A DNA stretch of 5,239 nt from Bacillota bacterium (lineage in GTDB: Bacteria > Bacillota > Clostridia > Acetivibrionales > DSM-2933). Location: NCBI GenBank assembly GCA_030705945.1, contig JAUZPS010000369.1:1-5239 (forward strand). Direction: 5' to 3'. This document shows positions 1 through 5,239 of the stretch, one piece after another; position 1 is the first letter of the stretch, and every line of letters starts with the position of its first letter. The notes beneath the pieces are model-generated. The model saw nothing but the letters and a program-made list of their open reading frames with translations, was not told the DNA's origin and did no database searches. The translations under genes and the position numbers were made by a program.

Positions 1-101
1 ATAAAAAGCAATTAATCTTTTACATTTGCCTATCGCAAAATAACGTTAAAGCGTTCGTTATTTTGCTCCGTCAAATGTAAGATTAATAGTGTTTTTATAT
101 A
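1..101. repeat. Hairpin-forming interspersed repeat, copy 1 (MITE- or REP-like)
   Basis: This palindromic element recurs at 2019-2123; the shared sequence is identical except for one missing C near its right end here. It folds as nested stems: an outer arm 1-10 with about 90-99, a middle stem 11-28 with 72-87 (two bulged T), and a perfect 11-bp inner stem 35-45 with 56-66 around a 10-nt loop. The left edge coincides with the window start, so its true border is not visible. It contains no reading frame of note. Terminal inverted repeats and two nearly identical copies suggest a small non-autonomous mobile element. A structured RNA or 3'-end stabiliser is the alternative. The structure is seen directly; its function is unknown. 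Confidence 0.85.
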
Positions 102-137
102 GATTAATAATAATTTTAATATAGAAACTTGGCCATG

Positions 138-183
138 AAGCCTCTTAATTAATAACTAGAAAGTTGTTAATTAGAGGCTTTTT
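138..183 (+). terminator. Rho-independent terminator of an upstream transcript
   Basis: The left arm at 138-156 (AAGCCTCTTAATTAATAAC) pairs with 163-180 through one bulged T and one G-T wobble, around a 6-nt loop, and is followed directly by a T run at 179-183. The T run lies on the + strand only, so it should end transcripts coming from the left, outside the window. Given anfO just downstream, that transcript may be the nitrogenase structural genes (inference). Leaky termination here could lower expression of the accessory genes relative to the structural ones. Confidence 0.8.
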
Positions 184-237
184 ATATAAAAACAATGACT
201 TTTTCAATATTAATTTCATTTCGAATTAAAAATAGAC

Positions 238-244
238 AGGGGGG
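238..244 (+). promoter_or_regulatory. Ribosome binding site that decides the anfO start
   Basis: The purine run AGGGGGG ends immediately before an in-frame ATG at 245, leaving no spacer, so that ATG is a poor start. The in-frame ATG at 254 lies 9 nt after the run, a normal distance, and begins a protein whose first residues (MSLKIAVF) fit the AnfO family start. The upstream ATG would add only Met-Asn-Leu. Confidence 0.65.
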
Positions 245-253
245 ATGAATTTG

Positions 254-889
254 ATGTCACTTAAGATAGCAGTTTTTCTTGACGAAGATGGAAAAATTAC
301 TTCAGTATTTAAACCTAGTTCTGTAAAAATATTTGAAAAAACTGAAGATAAATGGGCTATATCAAGAGAGTTTCCGGTATTTCTTGATATGACAAAAGGT
401 ATAATAGATTTCAGGGAAGCATTATCAGAATTTATTGATAAAATCAAAGATGTTAAGGTTGTTGCCGCATCAGAGATTTCAGGAATACCATATAATGAGA
501 TGGACAAAAAAGGCTTTGCTGTCTGTGAAACCCATGAATTCTCAGAAGCTTTTCTAGACATGATATCTGAATCACTAAGCAAAGAGGAAGAATACGACAA
601 GCCAGAGGCTGCAGAAGATATAAGCCCTTTGCCCACTGAGACAGAAATATCAGGCAATTACTTTTTTGATTTAAAAAAGCTGCTTGCTACCAAAACTTCT
701 ATTACTTCAAAGCAAGTGCTGCTCCCTTTCCTCAAAAATGAATCTTTTCATATGTTAGAAGTTGTTTGCAGCCACGTTCCGCCTTGGTTTAATGTAGAAT
801 TTGATAAACTTTGTTTAAAACATGAGATAACCAAAGTTAATGAAAATGAGTATATCGTTAGAATTTTTAAGAAGACTTGCAATGAATAG
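254..889 (+). CDS. anfO: Fe-only nitrogenase accessory protein AnfO
   Basis: AnfO is a small cytoplasmic protein normally encoded beside anfHDGK. It is genetically linked to nitrogen fixation by the Fe-only nitrogenase; its biochemical role is not settled. The 211-residue product shows the family's two conserved parts. The N-terminal part has KIAVFLDEDG at residues 4-13, a W-x-[IV]-x-RE segment near 34-39 and SGIPY at 76-80, followed by an acidic linker at about 107-132. The C-terminal block has TSKQVLLPFL at 151-160 and LEVVCSHVPPW at 168-178. Length and order match the family. The start at 254 is preferred over 245 on ribosome-site spacing. It is followed after 26 nt by the repeat-protein gene, probably in the same operon. 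No convincing promoter is seen between the terminator at 138-183 and this gene, so readthrough is possible. Recognition is from memory of the family, without a search. Confidence 0.9.
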   Translation: MSLKIAVFLDEDGKITSVFKPSSVKIFEKTEDKWAISREFPVFLDMTKGIIDFREALSEFIDKIKDVKVVAASEISGIPYNEMDKKGFAVCETHEFSEAFLDMISESLSKEEEYDKPEAAEDISPLPTETEISGNYFFDLKKLLATKTSITSKQVLLPFLKNESFHMLEVVCSHVPPWFNVEFDKLCLKHEITKVNENEYIVRIFKKTCNE

Positions 890-915
890 AGCGTTAATGT
901 AGGAGGTGTATTATA

Positions 916-1899
916 ATGACAAATTCAATACAAACAAAATATGGTATTATAAACGGTATTTCCACCTGTGACTTTTATGAGAATGGTCAAATTAAGGAAT
1001 TCGCGCTTGACACCTATAATGAAATCTCTACTGAGTTCGGAATTTTAGCAGCTCAGTATAATGACAGCAATCTGAGAAAAAAGTTCACAAAATCATTATC
1101 CTTTTATAAAAACGGCAGCCTAAAAAGCATAGCTCTTAACGAACAGACTAAAATTAAGACTCCTGCCGGCATCTTTCCAGCTGAGCTATTAGTGTTTTAT
1201 GAAAGTGGAGCAATCAAACGATTATTCCCACTAAACGGTAAAATCACAGGATACTGGTCCGAGGAAGATGAATATGAACTCGCGCCGATACTTTTTTTGA
1301 ATTTAAGTTTTGGAAAGATAAAAACTAAAGTTATATCAATTTATTTCTACGAAACCGGAGAAATAAAAGGCATCACACTTTGGCCGAAGGATCAGCTTAA
1401 AGTACTGACTCCAGCCGGATTGGTAACTGTGAGAATTGGGATAACATTTTACCCGGATGGTTCGATAAAATCTATGGAACCAAACATTCCTGTTTCTGTC
1501 AATACGCCAATAGGCAAATTGGAGGCATTTAACTCAAGCGCGATCGGGATTCACGGTGATTCAAACTCCTTATGCTTTAGCAGCAATGGAAGACTCAAGT
1601 CACTGATGACTTCAACAGATAAGGTAATTGTCCGTGATAATACCGGTAAGGTGATATCTTACGAGCCAAGTTTGAAGCCCAATATGTTTGACCTTGGAAA
1701 GATGGAGCTGCATCCCTTAAATATTGAATTCTTTGATAACAAAGTAAGGTTTGAAAACATTCATGAGCACGAAATAGAAAATTGCTCTTTCCAAATATCA
1801 CAAAGCTCCGCTATTCTAGGGGTAAGCGGCTGTGGAGATTGCAGTTCCTGCAATTCCTGCTCTCCAGTGAGCGGCAAAGCGTTTTATAAGAGTAATTAG
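916..1899 (+). CDS. MORN-variant/YwqK-like repeat protein with cysteine-rich tail, next to anfO
   Basis: This 327-residue protein has no established function that I recognise. It carries six FYxNGxIK-type motifs at residues 20-27, 63-70, 94-101, 144-151, 178-185 and 221-228, with a degenerate seventh near 272-279. They alternate with short TPxG segments (82-85, 165-168, 197-200), which suggests a repetitive beta-hairpin scaffold like the MORN-variant repeats in YwqK-type proteins. The C-terminus has four evenly spaced cysteines (306, 309, 312, 315; C-x2-C-x2-C-x2-C), a plausible metal or Fe-S site. No signal peptide or membrane segment is seen, so it is probably cytoplasmic. AGGAGGTG at 901-908 is a near-perfect ribosome site, 7 nt before ATG. 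The position 26 nt after anfO argues for co-expression and a role around Fe-only nitrogenase (inference). The YwqK resemblance concerns the repeats only and does not make it an antitoxin. Confidence 0.85.
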   Translation: MTNSIQTKYGIINGISTCDFYENGQIKEFALDTYNEISTEFGILAAQYNDSNLRKKFTKSLSFYKNGSLKSIALNEQTKIKTPAGIFPAELLVFYESGAIKRLFPLNGKITGYWSEEDEYELAPILFLNLSFGKIKTKVISIYFYETGEIKGITLWPKDQLKVLTPAGLVTVRIGITFYPDGSIKSMEPNIPVSVNTPIGKLEAFNSSAIGIHGDSNSLCFSSNGRLKSLMTSTDKVIVRDNTGKVISYEPSLKPNMFDLGKMELHPLNIEFFDNKVRFENIHEHEIENCSFQISQSSAILGVSGCGDCSSCNSCSPVSGKAFYKSN

Positions 1900-1920
1900 C
1901 GGCTATTATATAATAGCCGC
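1899..1920 (+). terminator. Perfect 22-nt palindrome at the 3' end of the anfO operon
   Basis: The stretch starts with the last base of the stop codon and is a perfect palindrome: GCGGCTATT, a 4-nt ATAT loop, then AATAGCCGC. Position and stem strength suit a 3' hairpin. It is followed by TTGGTAC and not by a T run, so it may be a weak terminator or an mRNA 3'-stabilising hairpin. Being symmetric, it could also act as a protein-binding site. Confidence 0.55.
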
Positions 1921-1949
1921 TTGGTACAAAGTCTGTCAAATAATACAAT
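1921..1949 (+). promoter_or_regulatory. Candidate sigma-A promoter downstream of the repeat-protein gene
   Basis: TTGGTA (1921-1926) and TACAAT (1944-1949) are separated by 17 nt, matching consensus at 4 of 6 and 5 of 6 positions. It would transcribe the 9-codon frame at 1996 and then hairpin repeat copy 2. In AT-rich DNA such matches arise by chance, so support is limited. Confidence 0.3.
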
Positions 1950-1995
1950 TTATATATGACCATTGTCAACAAAATTTATGTCAGGGAGATTAAGA

Positions 1996-2025
1996 ATGAA
2001 AATTAGGTTAAAGGTTCCTATATAA
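1996..2025 (+). other. Nine-codon open frame ending in the hairpin repeat
   Basis: An ATG at 1996, preceded by AGGGAG at about 1983-1988, opens a frame encoding MKIRLKVPI. Its TAA stop lies within the left terminal repeat of hairpin repeat copy 2. It could be a leader peptide, the interrupted start of a former gene, or chance. The frame is too short to assess coding bias and is not claimed as a gene. Confidence 0.15.
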
Positions 2026-2123
2026 AAAGCAATTAATCTTTTACATTTGCCTATCGCAAAATAACGTTAAAGCGTTCGTTATTTTGCTCCGTCAAATGTA
2101 AGATTAATAGTGCTTTTTATATA
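2019..2123. repeat. Hairpin-forming interspersed repeat, copy 2
   Basis: This is the complete copy of the element at the window start. Its 13-nt ends are perfect inverted repeats: TATATAAAAAGCA at 2019-2031 and its complement at 2111-2123. Inside are the middle stem 2032-2049 with 2093-2108 and the perfect inner stem 2056-2066 with 2077-2087. The copies match base for base over about 100 nt apart from a single C at 2113 missing from copy 1. Such identity in non-coding DNA implies recent copying or strong constraint on the fold. The TA at each edge is compatible with a TA target duplication, which cannot be separated from the terminal repeat itself. Confidence 0.88.
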
Positions 2124-2156
2124 CTTTAATTCGGATCAAAAAATAAGTTTCCATAA

Positions 2157-2200
2157 ATAAGGGACTGTTGAAATAATACATATTTTCAACAGTCCCTTAT
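2157..2200. terminator. Strong 17-bp hairpin, probable terminator
   Basis: The arms 2157-2173 (ATAAGGGACTGTTGAAA) and 2184-2200 are perfect complements around a 10-nt loop. This resembles the stable terminator hairpins common after clostridial genes. The following + strand sequence (AATTAATGAATTTTAAT) is AT-rich but has no compact T run, so efficiency and direction are uncertain. It would insulate the regulator gene at 2395 from transcripts coming from the anfO side. Confidence 0.6.
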
Positions 2201-2282
2201 AATTAATGAATTTTAATAAATCCAAAGCAAATGTATTTCCAAGTATTCAATTTTAATTACTGTAGCAAACGGCAGCTTTCTT

Positions 2283-2291
2283 TGGTATACT
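2283..2291 (+). promoter_or_regulatory. Extended -10 promoter for the first response regulator
   Basis: TGGTATACT fits an extended -10 box (TGn followed by TATACT, 5 of 6 matches to TATAAT). The -35 position (TAGCAA, 2263-2268, 17-nt spacer) is weak, as extended -10 promoters allow. Transcription would begin near 2298 and leave about 97 nt of untranslated leader before the ATG at 2395. I see no other clear regulatory site in 2201-2394. Confidence 0.45.
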
Positions 2292-2394
2292 TTAATTGAG
2301 ATTTCTTAACTTGAATATTAACCACTTAAACATACTGCTTGAAAACCATACTCCGATGTTTGAATGTTTTCCTGATAAGTAAGAAAGGAAATTT

Positions 2395-3054
2395 ATGATC
2401 AGATTACTGATTGTGGACGATGTTGCCATACTAAGAAATAGTATCAAATTTATGCTTGAAGCTGATAAAGATATTGAAGTTGTGGGTACTGCTTCCAATG
2501 GAAAAGAAGCTTATGAAATGTGCAGGGATCTAAAACCGGACATTGTATTGATGGACTTAAAGATGCCTGAGTGCGATGGGGTAGAAGGAACAAAACTCAT
2601 TAAGAAAAGCTTTCCTGAAATAAAGGTAATGATACTGACAACTTTTAAGGAGAAGGAAGATGTTGAAACCGCTTTAGAAAGCGGTGTAGAAGGTTATGTT
2701 CTCAAGGATATCGAGCCTTTAGAGCTGATTGCGGCAATTAAAAATACATATAAAGGCTTGTATTCAATACATAAAAGTGCCTTTGATTCTATTGCAAAAA
2801 AAACAAAGAGTCCTTCAATAGATGATAAGTCCGTTCCTAATCTTTATGACAAAAACGGAAACAATCTCTTATCCCTTCAGGACAAAGAAATTATCCGATA
2901 CCTTATTAACGGAAAAAGTTATAGAGAGATATCAAAAGAACTTTTTATTTCTGAAGGTCATCTTAGAAATCAGGTTTCCAAAATTTTGAGGAAGCTAGAA
3001 CTGAACGACCGAATGCAATTGGCTCTTTTTGCTGTTAAACATAACATATTATAA
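2395..3054 (+). CDS. NarL/LuxR-family response regulator, canonical copy
   Basis: This 219-residue cytoplasmic two-component regulator should be phosphorylated by a sensor kinase and bind DNA. The receiver domain (about 1-120) has the acidic pair D8/D9, phosphoacceptor D54 within LMDLKMPECDG, T82 in ILTTF and K104 in VLKD, so all activation residues are present. A linker (about 125-155) leads to a LuxR-type helix-turn-helix (about 158-219) with LSLQDKEIIRYLINGKSYREI, near-canonical FISEGHLRNQVSKILRKL and a standard C-terminus. AAAGGAA sits about 6 nt before ATG. It is probably expressed from the extended -10 promoter at 2283. The next gene is a paralogue and a sensor gene follows, so the three likely form one signalling set (inference). 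Target genes are unknown. Confidence 0.93.
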   Translation: MIRLLIVDDVAILRNSIKFMLEADKDIEVVGTASNGKEAYEMCRDLKPDIVLMDLKMPECDGVEGTKLIKKSFPEIKVMILTTFKEKEDVETALESGVEGYVLKDIEPLELIAAIKNTYKGLYSIHKSAFDSIAKKTKSPSIDDKSVPNLYDKNGNNLLSLQDKEIIRYLINGKSYREISKELFISEGHLRNQVSKILRKLELNDRMQLALFAVKHNIL

Positions 3055-3095
3055 AGAGAAATCATATTAGGTAGTATCAAAAAAACTTAGCAACT

Positions 3096-3166
3096 GGTCG
3101 TTTCAAAAACTTGATATAATGGGTCTTTGTCGTATAAACTTGAATAAGGAATTTTTTGAAACGCCC
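3096..3166. repeat. 71-bp inverted-repeat unit, possible insertion-sequence relic
   Basis: The ends 3096-3109 and 3153-3166 are inverted repeats matching at 13 of 14 positions, with core CGTTTCAAAAA. The 43-nt interior has promoter-like boxes and ends with AAGGA at 3146-3150, resembling the promoter and ribosome-site region before a transposase start. No transposase remains. It may be an internally deleted insertion sequence, a tiny MITE, or simply a long-loop hairpin; only the inverted repeat is certain. Confidence 0.4.
3111..3138 (+). promoter_or_regulatory. Candidate sigma-A promoter for the second response regulator
   Basis: TTGATA (3111-3116) and TATAAA (3133-3138) each match consensus at 5 of 6 positions with a 16-nt spacer. 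An overlapping TATAAT at 3115-3120 could be an alternative -10 but lacks a good -35. The site lies inside the inverted-repeat unit, so the regulator may use a promoter brought in by that unit. Confidence 0.45.
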
Positions 3167-3367
3167 TTAAATGATTAAAAAAGTAATTACAATTTAACGT
3201 TAAACTCATTACAGTTGTCACTTGAATCCAGAGCTAAAAAGCCTTATAACTAAAATAGGGATTACTCTGGAATCAGAACGAAGGAATTATTTTCCAAAAT
3301 TATTGTTCGAAAATCCTTTTAATGATTGCAGGACTGCCTATGATAATGAAAGAGGGAACGTCTGTAA

Positions 3368-4021
3368 ATGTTAAAAGTAATCATAGTTGATGAAATACGC
3401 ATATTAGGAAATAGCCTTGCGCGCTTCATAGAAAAAGATACAGAAATCAAAGTAATAGGTTATGCCTCAGATGGCAACCAAGCTATAGAGTTGTGCAGAA
3501 CATTGGATTTCGATATTCTGCTTATTGATGTACGCCTTAACAATTGTAACGGTATCCGGACCATATGCTCGATAAAAAATGAGTTCCCTGAGGTGAAGGT
3601 AGTTGTTTTTACTACCGGTATTGACCGTGAAGAAGCTCTATTGTGCATAAAGTACGGAGTAGAAGGTTACATTTTAAAAGGTATTGACCCGGATGACCTC
3701 GTTGCCGTATTAAAAAATGCCGGCAAAGGAATTTACTCCTTTCATAAGGACTTAATAAAAATTGTTTCTTCAGCTATTATATCTGAGGGTACTGAACAGA
3801 ATTATTTTAATAACCTCCATCTTTATAATGACAACCTTACTTATAAAGAAATCAGAATTATACAAATGATTGTTACGGGGATAACAGAAAAAGAAATTGC
3901 CTCGAAACTTGAAATAGAACATTCAAAACTAAAAGTTATAAAGAAAGCGCTGTATAATAAACTTAAAATCCAAAATACAACACAACTTGCGCTGTATGCG
4001 GCTAAAAACTATCTTGTATAA
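3368..4021 (+). CDS. NarL/LuxR-family response regulator, diverged paralogue
   Basis: This 217-residue regulator aligns over its whole length with the preceding gene (for example GVEGYxLK at 97-104, GxYSxHK at 121-127 and TQLALYAAKN near the end), so the pair arose by duplication. The receiver (1-120) keeps acidic D8/E9, phosphoacceptor D54, T82 and K104. The loop after D54 reads VRLNNCNG where the paralogue has LKMPECDG, losing the conserved proline. The C-terminal helix-turn-helix region (about 155-217) starts normally (LTYKEIRIIQMI), but the usual SEGTVKNHV recognition segment is replaced by EHSKLKVIKKAL. It may therefore bind different DNA or have lost binding. GAGGG at 3352-3356 is a usable but somewhat distant ribosome site. 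The likely partner is the sensor gene 77 nt downstream. The family is certain; activity is not. Confidence 0.9.
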   Translation: MLKVIIVDEIRILGNSLARFIEKDTEIKVIGYASDGNQAIELCRTLDFDILLIDVRLNNCNGIRTICSIKNEFPEVKVVVFTTGIDREEALLCIKYGVEGYILKGIDPDDLVAVLKNAGKGIYSFHKDLIKIVSSAIISEGTEQNYFNNLHLYNDNLTYKEIRIIQMIVTGITEKEIASKLEIEHSKLKVIKKALYNKLKIQNTTQLALYAAKNYLV

Positions 4022-4098
4022 AGGTACAGATAACTAAATGTAAAGTTTTATATCAGTTCGCTTTAAATATAAAAAACCTCCAAAGGGAAGATATTCCA

Positions 4099-5239
4099 AT
4101 GTTTGATTATGCAAGAATCAATTTTCTATTTGCAACCATAGCCCTTGTCTTATCGGCAATAGCAGCTTGTGATATATATTTCAGGGCAAAACCCGGAAAG
4201 TTTAGATTAAGTTTTTTTATATTATTGTTTTTATTATCAGCTTGGTCTTCAGGATTTATTATGGAATCGATAGTTCTTGAAAACCATCTATTTATAAGGT
4301 TTATTGCCTACAGCATGATTTTTGCAGGCATTTGTTGCTCAGGTGTCTTTTGGTTATGGTTTTGTCTTTATTTTGGACAGCAATCAGGCAAAGTCTTAAC
4401 GAAACTCAAGTTATTCACTGCAATTCCTACAGTAATAATTCTTGTCTTCTTTATAACAAATCCAATACACAAATTGCTGTACTGGATTCCAAACGACAGG
4501 TCCATGAATTTCTCGTCAGAATATTTTTATGACCTTTTTTTCATGCTAATACATGTAATTATCGGGAATATTATTTTAATCGGAAACTTTTTAAGAAACA
4601 AAAAACTTTCATTAATACATAAATCCATATTAATTATAATACTTTCAACTGTTACATCAGCAATTGTTTTAAGAATATTTCTGATAAAAGTAGTCGAGAT
4701 AACGCCTTTATTCATGGTTGCAGGCTCAACCCTGATTTTTTATTTATCCGCCCTCAGATACAAACTCTTTAATATAATCCCAGCCTCAATTGTTTCCTTT
4801 GTTCAATCTATGGACCAATCAATACTTATTGCAGACAACAGACTTAACATTGTTGGATTCAACAATTCTTTTTCTAATGCATTTAAACATGTCTGTCATA
4901 TAAATGAGTCCGATTCCTTAGGTGTGTTTGCTCAAGCTTTAATGATAGTTACTGATGATAATTATGACACCCAGAATATTCTTAAGGGAATGCTTTCAAA
5001 GAATGAAAAAAGAATTTCAGGTCATATTCATATAAGAACCACACGGGATATATGGTATTCTGTCATTGCACAGCAGGTATTAAATTCGAAAGGCAAAATG
5101 ATTGGAAGATTGATCTCATTTAACGATATAACTACTATTCATAAATTGAGCGAAGAATTAAGGGATAAATCAGAGAAACTGGAAAATATGAACAATGGAC
5201 TTAAAGCAGCTAATGAAGAGATTCTCAAGCACACTCTAA
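4099..5239 (+). CDS. 7TM-PAS sensor protein, probable histidine kinase (3' end beyond window)
   Basis: The first 380 codons are open and run off the window; the final TAA is out of frame. Seven hydrophobic segments lie at roughly residues 5-27, 36-57, 64-92, 103-120, 145-165, 174-197 and 201-219, matching the N-terminal 7TM sensor module of bacterial histidine kinases, including a TNPIHKLLY stretch at 120-128. A PAS-like domain follows (about 230-345: SMDQSILIADNRLNIVGFNNSF, then ISFNDIT), and then a charged coiled coil (about 347-378). Paired with NarL-type regulators, the missing part is most likely a HisKA_3-type dimerisation/phosphoacceptor domain and an ATPase domain (inference); a GGDEF or other output is possible. 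AAAGGGAAG at 4082-4090 serves as ribosome site. It lies 77 nt after the second regulator with no clear terminator between, so co-transcription is likely. The ligand is unknown. Confidence 0.85.
   Translation, partial: MFDYARINFLFATIALVLSAIAACDIYFRAKPGKFRLSFFILLFLLSAWSSGFIMESIVLENHLFIRFIAYSMIFAGICCSGVFWLWFCLYFGQQSGKVLTKLKLFTAIPTVIILVFFITNPIHKLLYWIPNDRSMNFSSEYFYDLFFMLIHVIIGNIILIGNFLRNKKLSLIHKSILIIILSTVTSAIVLRIFLIKVVEITPLFMVAGSTLIFYLSALRYKLFNIIPASIVSFVQSMDQSILIADNRLNIVGFNNSFSNAFKHVCHINESDSLGVFAQALMIVTDDNYDTQNILKGMLSKNEKRISGHIHIRTTRDIWYSVIAQQVLNSKGKMIGRLISFNDITTIHKLSEELRDKSEKLENMNNGLKAANEEILKHTL

Larger units (their letters stand above)
3055..3367 (+). other. 313-nt intergenic region with inverted repeats and a possible long leader
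   Basis: No gene is seen here. It contains the 71-bp inverted-repeat unit 3096-3166, a 12-bp perfect palindrome TTTAACGTTAAA at 3193-3204, and a stem of 3224-3233 with 3265-3274 (one A-A mismatch) enclosing a 31-nt AT-rich loop. No T-run terminator is evident straight after the first regulator, so some readthrough into the second is possible. If the promoter at 3111-3138 is used, the second regulator has an mRNA leader of roughly 220 nt that includes both downstream structures. No known riboswitch core was recognised. Confidence 0.5.

Noticed and set aside
120..160. Sigma-54 promoter at TTGGCCATG ahead of anfO
   Set aside because: The TGGCAC-N5-TTGCW pattern is not met, and the segment is occupied by the terminator stem.
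226..657. 143-codon minus-strand frame antisense to anfO
   Set aside because: It lies wholly across the anfO region, has no ribosome site or family resemblance, and its Ser-rich composition is what an antisense frame of this gene would give.
916..1899. Toxin-antitoxin antitoxin of the YwqK type
   Set aside because: Only the short repeat motif is shared; there is no neighbouring toxin candidate, and the context is a nitrogenase accessory operon.
1..2123. CRISPR array
   Set aside because: There are only two copies, about 2 kb apart, with genes between them and no short regular spacers.
1996..2155. A gene interrupted by hairpin repeat copy 2 (MKIRLKVP joined across the element)
   Set aside because: Removing the element while leaving one TA keeps the frame open for only 15 codons in total, which chance explains well; no family resemblance.
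4332..4532. 66-codon plus-strand frame
   Set aside because: It is an out-of-frame shadow of the sensor gene, whose own frame is open throughout with clear membrane and PAS segments.

Overview
The window is AT-rich (by eye about one third G+C), with strong AGGAGG-type ribosome binding sites, two-component genes typical of Firmicutes and many hairpins. This points to a low-GC anaerobic Firmicute, most likely a Clostridia-class diazotroph. That assignment is inferred from gene content and composition; no marker gene fixes the species.

Region 1 (1-1920) is the tail of an apparent Fe-only (alternative) nitrogenase locus. It starts with a ~100-nt hairpin-forming repeat and a terminator that probably closes a transcript entering from the left. 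anfO follows (the recognised landmark, normally next to anfHDGK). Then, 26 nt later and with a perfect Shine-Dalgarno, comes an unnamed 327-residue protein. It is built from six FYxNGxIK-type (MORN-variant/YwqK-like) repeats and ends in a C-x2-C-x2-C-x2-C tail. The two genes look like one operon, which makes the second protein a candidate partner or accessory factor for Fe-only nitrogenase.

Region 2 (1900-2394) has no full gene. It holds a perfect 22-nt palindrome after the repeat-protein stop, a possible promoter with a 9-codon reading frame, a second copy of the 5' hairpin repeat (identical apart from one single-base indel), a strong 17-bp hairpin, and an extended -10 promoter for the next gene. 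The two hairpin repeats are direct copies that bracket the anfO/repeat-protein module exactly.

Region 3 (2395-5239) is a two-component signalling locus. It has two tandem NarL/LuxR-type response regulators that are clearly paralogous, and then the N-terminal 380 residues of a seven-transmembrane, PAS-containing sensor protein (probably a histidine kinase) cut by the window edge. The first regulator is canonical. The second keeps the phosphorylation residues but has an altered receiver loop and a strongly diverged DNA-binding helix. A 71-bp inverted-repeat unit with promoter-like boxes sits between them and gives the second regulator a long leader. Whether this system controls the neighbouring nitrogenase genes cannot be told from the sequence.
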